Assembly: GCA_016212165.1 (NCBI GenBank)
Contig: JACRGY010000104.1
Span: 1 to 64,000 of the forward strand
Length of the DNA: 64,000 nt
Reading direction: 5' to 3'
From: Nitrospirota bacterium
Lineage (GTDB): Bacteria; Nitrospirota; Thermodesulfovibrionia; Thermodesulfovibrionales; UBA1546
Shown here: piece after piece, positions 38,515 to 51,630 of the stretch
Numbering within the stretch: the first letter of the stretch is position 1
Layout of the letters: each line of letters starts with the position of its first letter
Notes under the pieces: model-generated
What the model saw: the letters and a program-made list of their open reading frames with translations, nothing else
The model's database searches: none
What the model was told of the DNA's origin: nothing
Program-made: the position numbers and the translations under genes

Positions 38515-40028
38515 TGAAGATGGAGATTAAGGTTGACGAGATAAGTGAACTTTTAAGAAAACAGATAACAGACTTCGAAAAGAAGGTTGATGTCAGCGAG
38601 GTCGGAACAATTGTTTCGGTCGGCGACGGTATTGCGAGAATTTACGGATTGGACAAGTGTATGGCATCAGAACTTCTGGAATTCCCCAATGGCGTTATGG
38701 GCATGGCCCTTAACCTTGAAGAGGATACAGTAGGCGCGGTTCTGTTTGGTGAAGACTCACTTATCCACGAAGGCGATGTTGTAAAGCGTACAGGCAGGAT
38801 TATGTCGGTGCCTGTGGGCGATGCAATGAGAGGAAGGGTTGTCAATGCAATAGGCCAGCCCATTGACGGGAAAGGCCCTATCAATACAAAAGACTTCAGA
38901 ATCGTTGACGTTGTCGCCCCCGGCATAGTTGACAGGCAGCCTGTTACAGAGCCTATGCAGACAGGCCTTAAGGCAATAGACGCCATGATACCTGTTGGAA
39001 GAGGACAGAGAGAGCTTATTATCGGCGACCGCCAGGTTGGAAAGACAGCGGTTGGTATTGATGCAATTATAAATCAGAAGGGCGGGGATGTTACCTGCAT
39101 ATATGTGGCAATCGGGCAGAAACGTTCGAATGTCGCACGTGTTATGAAGACCCTTGAAGAAAACGGCGCAATGGAGCATACAATCATAGTCTCTTCAACT
39201 GCGAGTGAGCCTGCGCCGCTTCAGTATATAGCTCCATACACAGGCTGCGCCATGGGAGAATATTTCAGGGACAAAGGCCAGCATGCATTGATAATATATG
39301 ATGACTTGAGCAAACAGGCTACTGCATACAGGCAGCTTTCACTTCTCCTGAGGCGTCCGCCCGGACGTGAGGCCTTCCCGGGCGATGTTTTCTATCTCCA
39401 TTCAAGATTGCTTGAAAGGGCTGCAAAACTTTCAAAAGAACTCGGCGGAGGCTCCTTAACAGCGCTCCCCATAATCGAGACACAGGCAGGCGACGTTTCA
39501 GGTTATATCCCTACAAACGTCATATCTATTACAGACGGACAGATATATCTTGAACCCGAACTTTTCTATGCCGGTGTCAGGCCTGCTGTTAACGTCGGCC
39601 TTTCAGTCAGCCGTGTTGGCGGCGCTGCACAGACAAAGGCCATGAAACAGGTTGCAGGCACACTAAGACTTGACCTTGCCCAGTTCAGGGAACTTGCTGC
39701 ATTTGCCCAGTTCGGAAGCGACCTTGATAAATCAACCCTTTCTCAGATAGAGAGAGGGAAAAGAATGGTCGAACTGCTTAAGCAGGACCAGTTTGTTCCA
39801 ATGACTATGGTAGATCAGGTCATGGTACTGTTTGCTGCGACACAGGGATTTATAGATGATATTCCTGTTGAATCAGTCAAAAAGTTCGAGCAGGAATTCC
39901 TGCGTTATATGAACGACCGTAAGGCAGACGTAAAAAAGGAACTCGGAGAAAAGAAGGCGGTTGATGATACGTTAAAGCCGAAACTGACACAGGCAGTTGA
40001 AGAGTTCAAAAAAGGGTTTCAGGCATAA
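38511..40028 (+). CDS. atpA: ATP synthase F1 subunit alpha
   Basis: [18 protein letters not shown]; highly conserved alpha sequence. Confidence 0.98.
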   Translation: MMKMEIKVDEISELLRKQITDFEKKVDVSEVGTIVSVGDGIARIYGLDKCMASELLEFPNGVMGMALNLEEDTVGAVLFGEDSLIHEGDVVKRTGRIMSVPVGDAMRGRVVNAIGQPIDGKGPINTKDFRIVDVVAPGIVDRQPVTEPMQTGLKAIDAMIPVGRGQRELIIGDRQVGKTAVGIDAIINQKGGDVTCIYVAIGQKRSNVARVMKTLEENGAMEHTIIVSSTASEPAPLQYIAPYTGCAMGEYFRDKGQHALIIYDDLSKQATAYRQLSLLLRRPPGREAFPGDVFYLHSRLLERAAKLSKELGGGSLTALPIIETQAGDVSGYIPTNVISITDGQIYLEPELFYAGVRPAVNVGLSVSRVGGAAQTKAMKQVAGTLRLDLAQFRELAAFAQFGSDLDKSTLSQIERGKRMVELLKQDQFVPMTMVDQVMVLFAATQGFIDDIPVESVKKFEQEFLRYMNDRKADVKKELGEKKAVDDTLKPKLTQAVEEFKKGFQA

Positions 40029-40050
40029 AAACTAAAAACCAGAGGAAAAG

Positions 40051-40917
40051 ATGCCGACATTAAGAGATATAAAAAGAAGAATAAAGGCGGTTCAGAGCAC
40101 CAGCAAGATCACAAAGGCCATGAAGATGGTGGCTGCTGCAAAGTTCAGGAAGGCGCAGCAGCGCATGTTTGAGATGAGGCCTTATGCAGACAGGATGAAC
40201 TCTATTCTTTCAAGCCTTGCAGCAGGGGCCGAGGGCGAGGCACATCCGCTTCTTGCAGTCAGGCCGCGTAAAAAAGTTGAGGTGCTCGTCCTTACGAGCG
40301 ACAGAGGGCTCTGCGGCGCTTTCAATACCAATATTCTTAAGGCGGCAGCAAACCATACATCCAAACTGCAAAAAGAAGGATTCGAATTAAATATCAGCTC
40401 TGTTGGAAGAAAGGCGCGGGATTATTATAAGAGAAGAAACATTCCCCTGCATAAAGCATGGACAGGCATTTCGGGCAGGATTGCATATACGAATGTCCAG
40501 GAGATCGCAGCCGAGATTATCGAGAACTATACAAACGAAACCGTGGATGAAGTTGTATTGATATATAATGAATTAAAGTCTGTTGTAGCACAAAAAATAG
40601 TTGTTACAAGGCTGCTTCCGCTTGCGCCTATTGAAGCCAGTGAAACACTTCCTGTGTTTAATTTTATATACGAGCCGTCCAAAGAGGAAATATTCAGCAG
40701 TCTGTTGCCAAAGAATGTAGAGATACAGATATACAGGGCATTGCTTGAATCACAGGCGTCTGAAGAGGCAGCAAGGATGTCATCTATGGAGAATGCGACA
40801 AAGGCTGCCAATGACATGATAGACAGCCTCACGTTGCAGTTCAACAAGGCAAGACAGGCCGCAATCACAAAAGAGCTTATGGATATCGTCGGCGGCGTTG
40901 AGGCATTGAAGGGTTAA
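40051..40917 (+). CDS. atpG: ATP synthase F1 subunit gamma
   Basis: LRDIKRRIKAVQSTSKITKAMKMVAAAKFRKAQ; SDRGLCGAFN. Confidence 0.96.
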   Translation: MPTLRDIKRRIKAVQSTSKITKAMKMVAAAKFRKAQQRMFEMRPYADRMNSILSSLAAGAEGEAHPLLAVRPRKKVEVLVLTSDRGLCGAFNTNILKAAANHTSKLQKEGFELNISSVGRKARDYYKRRNIPLHKAWTGISGRIAYTNVQEIAAEIIENYTNETVDEVVLIYNELKSVVAQKIVVTRLLPLAPIEASETLPVFNFIYEPSKEEIFSSLLPKNVEIQIYRALLESQASEEAARMSSMENATKAANDMIDSLTLQFNKARQAAITKELMDIVGGVEALKG

Positions 40918-40920
40918 TAT

Positions 40921-42390
<1,470 letters not shown>

Positions 42391-42451
42391 AAAGTTATAA
42401 GCCTGGAAGTTTGGAAGTTAAAAGTTTAAAATGCAACATAGAGGATAAAAA

Positions 42452-42862
42452 GTGGAAAACAAAATTTTGCTTGAAATAGTCACACCTTACGGCCTGATAT
42501 TCAGTGAAGAGGTGGACGAGGTCACAGGAACAGGGAGCGAGGGGGAATTTGGCATCCTGCCCGGGCATGTGCCTTTTGTAACTACCCTTAAGGTTGGTAT
42601 GCTCATAGCAAAGACAGGGAAGGAATCAAAGTACTTTTTTGTCAACTGGGGGTATGCCGAGATCGGGGCTGATAAGGTCATGGTGCTTGCTGACAGCGCT
42701 GAAAGGTCTGAAGAAATTGATGTCGAAAGAGCTAAAGAGGCAATGAAGAGAGCTGAGGAACGCCTCAAAAAATGCGAGGACTGCGATTTCCACAGGGCAG
42801 AGGCGTCTCTGGAGAGGGCAGCCACAAGGATTCAGGTAGCGCAGATAAGACTGCCGAGATAA
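42452..42862 (+). CDS. atpC: ATP synthase F1 subunit epsilon
   Basis: LEIVTPYGLIFSEEVDEVTGTGSEGEFGILPGHVPFVTTLKVG. Confidence 0.93.
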   Translation: MENKILLEIVTPYGLIFSEEVDEVTGTGSEGEFGILPGHVPFVTTLKVGMLIAKTGKESKYFFVNWGYAEIGADKVMVLADSAERSEEIDVERAKEAMKRAEERLKKCEDCDFHRAEASLERAATRIQVAQIRLPR

Positions 42863-42880
42863 ATTTACAGATAAAATCTA

Positions 42881-42911
42881 AAGGCGTGGCTTTAAAGCCA
42901 TGCCTTTTTTG
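42881..42911 (+). terminator. Rho-independent terminator after atpC
   Basis: aaggcgtggctttaaagccatgccttttttg. Confidence 0.8.
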
Positions 42912-42914
42912 TTT

Positions 42915-43724
42915 TTAAACTTTGATGTTCCTTTGCCTCACCGCTTCATAAAGGCATACCGCAGCAGAGGCTGAAACATTTAGGCTTTCGGCTTTTCCGA
43001 AAATCGGAATCTTCAGGATTAAATCAGAGTTTTTTTGCATGTGAGTGGTTATTCCGTGAGCTTCGTTTCCGAATACAAACGCAATCGGTTTCTTAAGGTC
43101 TGTATTAAATATGGATTTGTTTGCATCAAGTGATGTTGCAGCAAGGCTTATCTTTTTTGCTTTTAGCCATTCAAGCAACTTGTCTGTTTCCGCATAAACA
43201 ACAGGAATATTAAAGATGCTTCCTGCTGTTGCCCTTATTGCCTTCTGAGAAAAGGCATCGCATGTGCCTTTAAGGATGATAACTGCATCTGCACCGGCTG
43301 CATCGGATGTCCTTATTATCGCACCGAGGTTCCCGGGTTCCTGAACGCTGTCAGCAATGGCTATAAGTGGAATTGATTTAAATGCTATATCGTCAGGAGT
43401 TATCGGGTTGTAAGATGCTATTGCAATAATGCCCTGTGGAGTTTCTGTGCCTGTGAGCTTATGAAGTATGTGGTCTGTGACCTCGAATATTTCGCCTGTA
43501 TGTTTTGGAAGCTGGCCCAGAAGTTTTTGAACATCTTTCTTGGCAGAAAATGTACTGGTAAAAAAGGCTTCTTTTATCTGATGCCCTGAGGTAAGCGCCA
43601 TCTCAATCAGATGCGGGCCTTCGATGATGAATGCAGCGCCTTTGTATTTAGCCCTTTTGTTTTTTATGGCAAGAGCCTGTTTGATTTTCGCGTTAGATGC
43701 GCTTGTGATTTTAGTGCAGTTCAT
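42915..43724 (-). CDS. TrmH-family (SpoU) RNA methyltransferase
   Basis: SVQEPGNLGAIIRTSDAAGADAVII; FVFGNEAHGI; KIPIFGKAESLNVSASAAVCLYEA. Confidence 0.9.
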   Translation of the reverse strand: MNCTKITSASNAKIKQALAIKNKRAKYKGAAFIIEGPHLIEMALTSGHQIKEAFFTSTFSAKKDVQKLLGQLPKHTGEIFEVTDHILHKLTGTETPQGIIAIASYNPITPDDIAFKSIPLIAIADSVQEPGNLGAIIRTSDAAGADAVIILKGTCDAFSQKAIRATAGSIFNIPVVYAETDKLLEWLKAKKISLAATSLDANKSIFNTDLKKPIAFVFGNEAHGITTHMQKNSDLILKIPIFGKAESLNVSASAAVCLYEAVRQRNIKV

Positions 43725-43740
43725 AATGCGCTCAGGAAAA

Positions 43741-44853
43741 TTATGGTTTCCAGAATTCCTCGAATTTTCCGTTCTTCGTAATCCAGATAATATAAGGCGC
43801 AACAGTAACGTCGCCCTTAGCGTCAAGCTTGATCTTGCCCAGAGCTCCATCAAATTCCACGGAATGAAGCTTTTCGGTTATTGCCCTGCCTTCTGTAGAA
43901 TTGGCCTCTTTTATTCCAGAAAGCATAATGTTGGCCGCGTCATAAGCATATATTGAATACGGGCCAAGCTCCCCGAATTTCTTTTCATAGTCTTCAACAA
44001 ATTTTTTTGCTGTTGGAATTTTTTTTGCATCGGGGCTGAATGTAAGATATGTCCCTTCTGCTGCCTTTGCGCCTGCAATCTCTATGAACTTAGGGTCTAT
44101 GGTGCCGTCGCCGCTCATGAGCGGCACGTTGAGCCCCAGTTCTTTGGCCTGTTTTACCAGCAGTCCAGCCTCAGGATATATTCCTCCAAAGTAGATGAGT
44201 TCCGGTTTTTTTTCTTTTATTGAGATAAGTACTGTCTTGAAATCCTTGTCTCCCTGTATGACGCCGCCGTAATAGACAACCTCAACATCCTTCTCGACAA
44301 ATTTTTTAAACTCATCGGCAAGTCCCTGGCCGTATGTTGTCTTGTCATGTATTACAGCTATCTTTTTAAGTTTTAATTTATTTATTACGAATTCAGCTCC
44401 TACTTTTCCCTGCTGGTCGTCTCTTCCGCATACCCTGAAAACGCCCTTGTGTCCTTTTTCTGTAAGCTGGGGGTTTGTTGAGCCGGGAGATATCATCGGA
44501 ATGCCTGCGCGGTTATATACATCTGATGCAGGGATAGAACAACTCGAGTTAAAATGCCCGATTACACCTGCAATACCTGCATTCACAAGCTTATTTGCAA
44601 CAGAGACTGCCTGCTTGGGGTCGTGCTGGTCGTCTTCGATGAGCGCGACAATTTTTTTGTTGAGCACGCCTCCTCTTGTATTCCATTCCTCAACCGCGAG
44701 TGCAACCCCGTTCTTAAAATCAGTCCCCATCTTTGCCTGGTCGCCTGTCATCGGCCCAACGACGCCTATTTTGATCACATCCTCTTTTTTACCGCATCCT
44801 GAAAATATCAGGACAGAAGACATTAGTAAAATGAGCAGAAATGATTTTTTCAT
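43741..44853 (-). CDS. Branched-chain amino acid ABC transporter substrate-binding lipoprotein (LivK-like)
   Basis: Lipobox FSGCG; IKIGVVGPMTGDQAKMGTDFKNGVALAVEEWN. Confidence 0.9.
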   Translation of the reverse strand: MKKSFLLILLMSSVLIFSGCGKKEDVIKIGVVGPMTGDQAKMGTDFKNGVALAVEEWNTRGGVLNKKIVALIEDDQHDPKQAVSVANKLVNAGIAGVIGHFNSSCSIPASDVYNRAGIPMISPGSTNPQLTEKGHKGVFRVCGRDDQQGKVGAEFVINKLKLKKIAVIHDKTTYGQGLADEFKKFVEKDVEVVYYGGVIQGDKDFKTVLISIKEKKPELIYFGGIYPEAGLLVKQAKELGLNVPLMSGDGTIDPKFIEIAGAKAAEGTYLTFSPDAKKIPTAKKFVEDYEKKFGELGPYSIYAYDAANIMLSGIKEANSTEGRAITEKLHSVEFDGALGKIKLDAKGDVTVAPYIIWITKNGKFEEFWKP

Positions 44854-44936
44854 GGTACCTCCCGCGTTAAGTGTAGTTTCGTTTGTTAATTATCTTATAC
44901 AATTAAATAGCCCGTGTAAAGTATTGTGCCTTTATC

Positions 44937-46190
44937 TCATTCAATGTAATTCAAATCCTTAGAGAAGGTCTCTTCAAGCCTGTATAGAGCATAGAGTGAT
45001 ATGAGCAGGCATATTACGCCAACGATTGCGCCTCCGTACAGGATGCCGAAATATTTTTTTGCGAACTGAAACGAGAATGTGATAGGTATCACTGTGCCGC
45101 GGATAAAATTAGGCACTGTTGAGGCCACTGTGGCCCTGAGATTGGTGCCGAACTGTTCTGCGGCTATTGTAACAAATACCGCCCAGTAGCCGATTGAAAA
45201 ACCAAGGGCTGTGCACACCGCATAAAATATTGAGGCGCTGACATTATGGAGCATGAAGTATAATGCTGCGACAATACAGAAAAGTATCAGAAACAAAAAG
45301 ACTATCTTTTTCCTGCTTCTGAAGCGCTGGCTCAAAAAACCGCTCGTAAAATCTCCAAACACTAAACCGATATAACAGAACATAACAGCCTCTCCGGCAT
45401 TGATTGGTTCTGAAATAGACAATGCCTTTGCAAATTCAGGGGAAAACGTGATAAGTATCCCCACGCTAAACCACGCCGGCAGGCCTATTAAGATGGATTT
45501 CATGTATTTCATAAATCTTTGACGGTTTGTGAAAAGGTGTAAAAAATTACCTTTGCTGATATTCATTCCCTCTATCCCCTTAAACATCCCTGACTCAAAG
45601 ACGCTGATTCTCAGTATAAGCAGCAGCATCCCCAGCCCGCCGCCGATGAAATAGGCAATTCTCCACGCAAAATACTTTGCAATGAAATTTGCGAGCACTG
45701 CGCCTGCAACACCTACAGAGGCCACAACCATAGTTCCGTATCCGCGCGTTTCCTTTGGCAGGGTCTCCAGCACCAGTGTAATGCCTGCGCCGAGTTCACC
45801 GGCAAGCCCGATCCCTGCTATAAACCGCCATACTGCATAGCCTTCAACAGAATTGACAAAGCCATTGGCAATATTGGCAATAGAATAGAGGAATATGGAA
45901 CCAAACAGAATTTTTACTCTCCCTTTTTTATCTCCGAGCACTCCCCATAGGATACCTCCGAGGAGCATCCCTGCCATCTGCGTGTTCAACAGGAAAACAC
46001 CCTGGTCAAGAAGCTCCTGTCCCTGCAGTCCCAGGGATTTTAAACTCGGAATCCTTACAATGCTGAAAAGCAACAGGTCATAAATATCAACAAAATATCC
46101 CAGCGAAGAGACGATAACAGGTATGGTAAGGATACCCATAATACCAACTCTTTCCTGTGGTACATCAACCTTGGTATTCTTCATGTCCAT
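44937..46190 (-). CDS. MFS transporter
   Basis: 12-TM pattern; GGILWGVLGDKKGRVKILFGSI motif. Confidence 0.85.
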   Translation of the reverse strand: MDMKNTKVDVPQERVGIMGILTIPVIVSSLGYFVDIYDLLLFSIVRIPSLKSLGLQGQELLDQGVFLLNTQMAGMLLGGILWGVLGDKKGRVKILFGSIFLYSIANIANGFVNSVEGYAVWRFIAGIGLAGELGAGITLVLETLPKETRGYGTMVVASVGVAGAVLANFIAKYFAWRIAYFIGGGLGMLLLILRISVFESGMFKGIEGMNISKGNFLHLFTNRQRFMKYMKSILIGLPAWFSVGILITFSPEFAKALSISEPINAGEAVMFCYIGLVFGDFTSGFLSQRFRSRKKIVFLFLILFCIVAALYFMLHNVSASIFYAVCTALGFSIGYWAVFVTIAAEQFGTNLRATVASTVPNFIRGTVIPITFSFQFAKKYFGILYGGAIVGVICLLISLYALYRLEETFSKDLNYIE

Positions 46191-46196
46191 AGCCTT

Positions 46197-46814
46197 TTAT
46201 TGCTTCCCGTAAAGTATTTTCAGGAAACCGGAAATGTTATCAGAAATATTACCCATCAGTATTGCCGAGGCAACCGCAACAGCATCAGCGCCTGAATCAA
46301 GAACAGACTGGAGATTTTCAGAAGTTATACCGCCGATGGCAATAACAGGGATATTTACATGTCTCTTTACTTCTTTTAGCATTTGGATGCCTTTGGGTTT
46401 GCCTGCATCTTTTGTCTTTGTATGAAATACCGGGCCAAAGCCTACATAGTCAGCCCCTCCTGCTTCAGCTTCTATTGCCTGCTCAATGCTGTGTGTGGAT
46501 ATGCCTATTATTTTTGTTTTCCCGAGAATCTTCCTTGCTTCTTTCAAAGGGAGGTCTTCCTGCCCAAGATGGACTCCCTCTGCATTTACTGCAAGGGCTA
46601 TGTCGGCATGGTCGTTTACTATAAAGGAAGCCTTGAATTCTGCTGTCAGTTTCCTTAACAGCGCTGCTTCATTGTAAATATCCCTGCGGGGTTTGTTTTT
46701 CTCCCTGTATTGAATCCATTTAATGCCTGCCCTGAGAACTAAGGAAGACATTTCCTTAGATGTGAGGCCGCATATATTTCTGTCAGTAATAAAACAAAGA
46801 CCGTCGAGATACAT
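46197..46814 (-). CDS. thiE: Thiamine phosphate synthase
   Basis: IQYREKNKPRR; FIVNDHADIALAVNAEGVHLGQEDLP; GFGPVFHTKTKDAG; IAIGGITSEN. Confidence 0.93.
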   Translation of the reverse strand: MYLDGLCFITDRNICGLTSKEMSSLVLRAGIKWIQYREKNKPRRDIYNEAALLRKLTAEFKASFIVNDHADIALAVNAEGVHLGQEDLPLKEARKILGKTKIIGISTHSIEQAIEAEAGGADYVGFGPVFHTKTKDAGKPKGIQMLKEVKRHVNIPVIAIGGITSENLQSVLDSGADAVAVASAILMGNISDNISGFLKILYGKQ

Positions 46815-46819
46815 ATGTG

Positions 46820-47791
46820 TCAGCCAAGTTCTGCCCTGTTGCGGCCATTCTTTTTTGCCTCATATAAGGCCATATCAGATGCATGGATAAGTTTTTCTTC
46901 GGTATCTATGGAAGGGTCAGGCACGCTGGCAATCCCGATGCTTATGGTAATCTGTTCGTTAGATATTTCTGGAAACTTATGCTCCGAAACTTTCTTTATA
47001 ATCCTTACCGCAGACCGCAAGGCATCCTCTTTTTTTGTCTGGGGGAATAAGGCAATGAATTCCTCCCCTCCCCATCTTGCCACAGTATCTATCTCTCTGG
47101 CACACTCTGTTATTATTTGGGCCGTTTCTTTAATGACCATGTCTCCTGTATGGTGACTGAATTTGTCATTAATCCTTTTAAAATGGTCTATATCTATCAT
47201 TAGGCAGGTAAGCGGACTTTTGTATCTCACGGTTCTTCTGAATTCTTTTTCAAGAATAGTTATAAGACGTCTTCTGTTATAAATCCCTGTGAGCTGATCT
47301 GTAATTGCCATAATCTCAACCTGCTTTAAGAGGTTTTCCAACTGGCGGTTTTTTTGTCTTAATTCATCCTGCAAGGCCTTTGTCCTTAAAGATGCGTATA
47401 TCCTTGCATTAAGTTCAATCTCATTATAGGGTTTGGGAAGGTAATCATCAGCGCCAGCCTCTAATCCGGCTACCTTGTCAGTTATGGCGTCCTTTGCCGT
47501 GAGCATTATTATAGGGATTCCCCTGGTATTTTCATTGAGTTTCAGCCAGCGGCATACTTCATTACCGCTTATATCCGGCAGCATGAGGTCCAGGAGTATG
47601 ATGTCTACACTCATGGTCTTGGCTGTTTTGATTGCAGATTTGCCGTTTTCGGCCCAGATTACTTCATATCCGATTTTTTCGAGGAAATCCCTTACGAGTC
47701 CTGCCTGGGCTTTACTGTCTTCAACAAGGAGAATCTTTGCCTTTGCCATAACCTCTATGGTAACATTTTTCCCCTGCAAATTTGGCTTCAA
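46820..47791 (-). CDS. Response regulator with GGDEF diguanylate cyclase domain
   Basis: REC (ILLLDLMLPDISG); RWGGEEF with I-site REID. Confidence 0.93.
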   Translation of the reverse strand: MKPNLQGKNVTIEVMAKAKILLVEDSKAQAGLVRDFLEKIGYEVIWAENGKSAIKTAKTMSVDIILLDLMLPDISGNEVCRWLKLNENTRGIPIIMLTAKDAITDKVAGLEAGADDYLPKPYNEIELNARIYASLRTKALQDELRQKNRQLENLLKQVEIMAITDQLTGIYNRRRLITILEKEFRRTVRYKSPLTCLMIDIDHFKRINDKFSHHTGDMVIKETAQIITECAREIDTVARWGGEEFIALFPQTKKEDALRSAVRIIKKVSEHKFPEISNEQITISIGIASVPDPSIDTEEKLIHASDMALYEAKKNGRNRAELG

Positions 47792-47812
47792 TTTTTAATT
47801 ATCTGACGGGGT

Positions 47813-48613
47813 TTACTTGAAGCTCTGTTCTTCTGAAGGGAATGTGCCTTTTTCAACATCATCCTTGTAAGACTTTATTGCCTTTAATGCCTCGGCCTTT
47901 AAATTTGCATATCTTTTTACGAATTTTGGCGCGAATCTTTCGAAAAGGCCGAGTACATCATGCAGCACAAGTATCTGCCCGTCACAGAACGGGCCTGCGC
48001 CGATTCCCATTGTCGGGATGGAGAGTTCTTCTGTAATTTTTTTTGCAAGCTCCATTGGTATTGCCTCAAGCAGCAGTGAAAATGCGCCTGCGTCTTCTGC
48101 AATATGGGCTTCTTCGATTAATCTTTTTTGAGCCTCTTCTGTCTTCCCCTGGACCTTATATCCGCCCATCCTGTGGATTGACTGTGGCGTAAGGCCGATA
48201 TGTGCCATAACAGGGATGTCCGACCTTGTCATTGCCTTTATATGTTCTGCGACCTCTGCGCCGCCTTCAAGTTTTATGGCTGAGGCGCCTGCCTCTTTGA
48301 TAAACCTGCCTGCATTCCTCACAGCGTCTTCTATGCTTGCCTGATAGGACATGAAAGGCATGTCACCAATAACCATTGCATTTTTTACTGCCCTTGATAC
48401 CATCTTTGTGTGGTAAATCATCTCATCCATTGTGACAGGCAGGGTATTTTCAAGCCCCTGCACAACCATCCCAAGCGAGTCGCCGACAAGTATTCCGTCA
48501 AGCCCTGCCTCATCTACTATCTGCGCGAACGGGTAGTCATATGCAGTGAGCATTGTGATTTTGTTTTTCTCTGTTTTTTTCTTTAAAAAATCCTGAATGG
48601 TTATTTTTGGCAT
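47813..48613 (-). CDS. panB: 3-methyl-2-oxobutanoate hydroxymethyltransferase
   Basis: [54 protein letters not shown]. Confidence 0.95.
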   Translation of the reverse strand: MPKITIQDFLKKKTEKNKITMLTAYDYPFAQIVDEAGLDGILVGDSLGMVVQGLENTLPVTMDEMIYHTKMVSRAVKNAMVIGDMPFMSYQASIEDAVRNAGRFIKEAGASAIKLEGGAEVAEHIKAMTRSDIPVMAHIGLTPQSIHRMGGYKVQGKTEEAQKRLIEEAHIAEDAGAFSLLLEAIPMELAKKITEELSIPTMGIGAGPFCDGQILVLHDVLGLFERFAPKFVKRYANLKAEALKAIKSYKDDVEKGTFPSEEQSFK

Positions 48614-48659
48614 ATATTGCTTCTCCTTGGATGCTTCGTATTATCTATTAATATATTAT

Positions 48660-48760
48660 ATGCAAGGCATAATATTTTCGCTTTCGCCTTGGCGAATCCG
48701 CTGGGGCGGACATTCTCTGACTATCGTCAAAATAAACCGCTCAAATACAATGCCTTGCAT
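48660..48760. repeat. Palindromic/MITE-like repeat copy A (101 bp)
   Basis: Perfect 11-bp ends atgcaaggcat/atgccttgcat; internal cgctttcgccttggcgaatccgctggggcgg. Confidence 0.82.
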
Positions 48761-48789
48761 GTTGGTCTATAGTTTGTATTTGTATAAAA

Positions 48790-49794
48790 TTAAAAATCAA
48801 CTGCAACTTCCCTTGAAAATTCGCTTTCTTTTGACGGCCCGACGGCAGTTATTTTATAGACATGCTTTGTGCCTGTTTTTTCTCTGTCGGTGAATGCAGG
48901 GGTTACGGGTTCTCCGGCAAGTTTGAACCCTTCTTCTTCATTTGTCTTGCGGTAAACCCTGTATTTTTTTACCCATGCCTCCGGATTTTCCTTCCATGAT
49001 ATAACGGCCTTATCACCCGCAAAGATTGCCTGAAGCCCCTCCGGCCTTGAGGGTATAAAGTCTACAGGGTTAACTCCTATTTCATCTGATGCAGGGCCTT
49101 CATTCCGGTATTCATTATTAAGCGCACCCCTGACCGTGTAATAGACAGTCTTGTCCATATCAAAATTATCAGAGTATGATGTTGTTTTTGTTGGCTCAGC
49201 GTTTACAGGATTAATGCCGTATTTCCCTTTCTCATCGGTTCTGTAAATATTGTAAAGCACATTTTCGCCCGTGCTATCCCATGAAACGTTCAGGGCATCA
49301 TTGCCAACCTTGAATGATATATTCTTCGGGGCAGGGGGGACGACTTCAGGCTTTATTATGATTATATTAGAATCATCGCTGAGGACTTTTTTCAGGCTTC
49401 CGGCAACGACTTTGTATTTGTAAAAAGCGCCTGTCTTAAAGTTAACGTCTGTGTAGGAACTTTCCTCCCTGGTTACAGACGCTATTTTCTGAAAACTGCT
49501 GTCTTCTGCCCTGAGAATATAAAATTCTTTAAGATTTTCTTTTTTGTTATATGCCCAGGACAGGATAATATTGCTTTCTCTGTGGATTGCCTTAAGGCCC
49601 GACGGAGCATCGGGTTTTTCATAGGCCTTAAGCGTCGGAGGTTCTTTTTTGCCGCAGGCAACCGAAAGAACACAGAATACGCAAATAATAAAGAATAGAC
49701 GAATGGGTGAATAGGTGAATGGGCGAATAGGTGAATCGGATGACGGCTGATAGTCGTTGCGACTCAAAACCGAGCTGATAGCCGATAACCTCAT
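48790..49794 (-). CDS. Fibronectin type III domain lipoprotein
   Basis: Lipobox LSVACG; repeated [23 protein letters not shown] / [23 protein letters not shown]-type modules. Confidence 0.78.
   Translation of the reverse strand: MRLSAISSVLSRNDYQPSSDSPIRPFTYSPIRLFFIICVFCVLSVACGKKEPPTLKAYEKPDAPSGLKAIHRESNIILSWAYNKKENLKEFYILRAEDSSFQKIASVTREESSYTDVNFKTGAFYKYKVVAGSLKKVLSDDSNIIIIKPEVVPPAPKNISFKVGNDALNVSWDSTGENVLYNIYRTDEKGKYGINPVNAEPTKTTSYSDNFDMDKTVYYTVRGALNNEYRNEGPASDEIGVNPVDFIPSRPEGLQAIFAGDKAVISWKENPEAWVKKYRVYRKTNEEEGFKLAGEPVTPAFTDREKTGTKHVYKITAVGPSKESEFSREVAVDF
49693..49740. repeat. Phased octamer array (6 x 8 nt) in 5' end of FnIII lipoprotein ORF
   Basis: gaatagac gaatgggt gaataggt gaatgggc gaataggt gaatcgga. 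Confidence 0.85.
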
Positions 49795-51164
49795 TTTATT
49801 ACTTGCTTCAGTCTCTTTATTTGCTTTTTTACTTCTGAAGGGGCTGTGCCGCCTCTCGATGTCTTTGCCTTTATGGAATCCCCGGCCCTGATGCGGGAGT
49901 AAATATCTTTATCAATAGCTGAAGAGAATTTTTTAAACTCATCGATGGAAAGCCCTTTAAGCTCTTTTTTATTTTTGATACAGTAAAGAACTATCTTCCC
50001 TGTTACCTCATGCGCCTCTCTGAAAGGGATTCTTTTCTTTGCCAGGTATTCAGCTATATCTGTTGCCGTGGAATATGCCTTTTCCGCAGCCCCATGCATC
50101 TTTTCCTTGTTAAATTTTATCTCAGGAAGCATCTGCGCGAGAACAGTGAGGCATGCCTTAACCGTATCTGTTGTATCGAAGACAGGCACCTTGTCCTCCT
50201 GCATATCCCTGTTATATGACAGAGGCAGGCCTTTCATTATTGTCAGTAGAGATAACAGGTTCCCGTAAACCCTTCCGGTTTTTCCTCTTATAAGTTCTGC
50301 AACGTCAGGATTCTTTTTCTGCGGCATTATGCTCGATCCTGTTGTAAATGCGTCAGGCAGTTCAATAAAAGAGAACTCTTCTGTTGACCATAGTATGAGT
50401 TCCTCTGCCAGTCGTGACAGGTGCATTATGAGTATGGCCGCATCTGCTAAAAATTCTATTGCAAAGTCTCTGTCAGATACTGCATCCATGCTGTTTTCAG
50501 AGATGCCTTCAAACCCGAGCAGTTTAGCGGTATAAGCCCTGTCAATCGGAAGCGTTGTCCCGCTCAGGGCACACGAGCCGAGTGGAAGAATATTAATTCT
50601 TTTTAATGCATCTTCAAAGCGGTTTCTGTCTCTCTGAAGCATCTCGATGTATGCAAGGAGGTAATGTGACAAGAGCACCGGCTGAGCCCTCTGCAGATGT
50701 GTATATCCCGGCATGATAACACTGCTGTGTTTTTCTGCCATGCTGAGAATGGTCTTCTGAAGATTTTTAATAAGGGATATTATCCCTTTGGTTTCATCTC
50801 TCAGATAAAGTCTCAGGTCAAGCGCAACCTGGTCATTCCTTGAACGGGCTGTATGAAGTTTCTTGCCCGCAGCCCCTGTTTTTTTTACGAGGGCCGCCTC
50901 TATGTTCATGTGAATATCCTCAAGTTCTTCGCTGAATTTAAATTTCCCTGCCTCTATCCCTTTTGCTATGGATTTAAGCCCGGTGATTATCTTTGCGGAA
51001 TCCTTATGCGGGATGATGCCCTGCCTGCCGAGCATCATTGCATGCGCAATGCTTCCTTCGATGTCATATCTCCAGAGCCTTTTGTCAAAGGAAATAGATT
51101 CTGTGAAAGCCTCTGCTATCTTTGATGTTTTCCCGGCAAATCTTCCTGCCCATGGTTTTTTCAT
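49791..51164 (-). CDS. argH: Argininosuccinate lyase
   Basis: [53 protein letters not shown]. Confidence 0.96.
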   Translation of the reverse strand: MKKPWAGRFAGKTSKIAEAFTESISFDKRLWRYDIEGSIAHAMMLGRQGIIPHKDSAKIITGLKSIAKGIEAGKFKFSEELEDIHMNIEAALVKKTGAAGKKLHTARSRNDQVALDLRLYLRDETKGIISLIKNLQKTILSMAEKHSSVIMPGYTHLQRAQPVLLSHYLLAYIEMLQRDRNRFEDALKRINILPLGSCALSGTTLPIDRAYTAKLLGFEGISENSMDAVSDRDFAIEFLADAAILIMHLSRLAEELILWSTEEFSFIELPDAFTTGSSIMPQKKNPDVAELIRGKTGRVYGNLLSLLTIMKGLPLSYNRDMQEDKVPVFDTTDTVKACLTVLAQMLPEIKFNKEKMHGAAEKAYSTATDIAEYLAKKRIPFREAHEVTGKIVLYCIKNKKELKGLSIDEFKKFSSAIDKDIYSRIRAGDSIKAKTSRGGTAPSEVKKQIKRLKQVIK

Positions 51165-51347
51165 GATGATGTAAGAATAAAATTTTAATCATGAAGTGTC
51201 AAGGGTTTTTATAAATCTCCTGCTCCGATAAAAAGGAATTATAGAGTAAAACAGCGAAACGCGGAAGTTTCTGCGGGGTTTACAGAATCAGAGACAGTAT
51301 GTTATCCTTATTAACTATAAAACAAAGTATAGGAAGGTGGTGATTCA

Positions 51348-51617
51348 ATGCCTCTCAGCAAGGAAAAGAAAGGTACAATTATAAGCGGCTTTAAGGTTCA
51401 CGAAAAAGATACCGGCTCTCCAGAGGTGCAGCTGGCTATTTTAAGTGAGAGGATAAATTATCTTACAGAGCATTTTAGAGCCCATAGCGGTGACCACCAT
51501 TCACGCCGCGGACTGCTGAAACTTGTTGGACAGAGAAGGAAATTGCTTGACTATCTCAAGGCCTCGAGCAAAGAACGCTATGCAAAGGTGATTGAGCGGT
51601 TAGGACTTAGAAAATAG
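51348..51617 (+). CDS. rpsO: 30S ribosomal protein S15
   Basis: [50 protein letters not shown]. Confidence 0.97.
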   Translation: MPLSKEKKGTIISGFKVHEKDTGSPEVQLAILSERINYLTEHFRAHSGDHHSRRGLLKLVGQRRKLLDYLKASSKERYAKVIERLGLRK

Positions 51618-51630
51618 AGAGAGAGGATTA

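Noticed and set aside
46820-47791. Degenerate GGDEF domain (GGEEF)
   Set aside because: GGEEF is a common active variant and the I-site RxxD (REID) is present.
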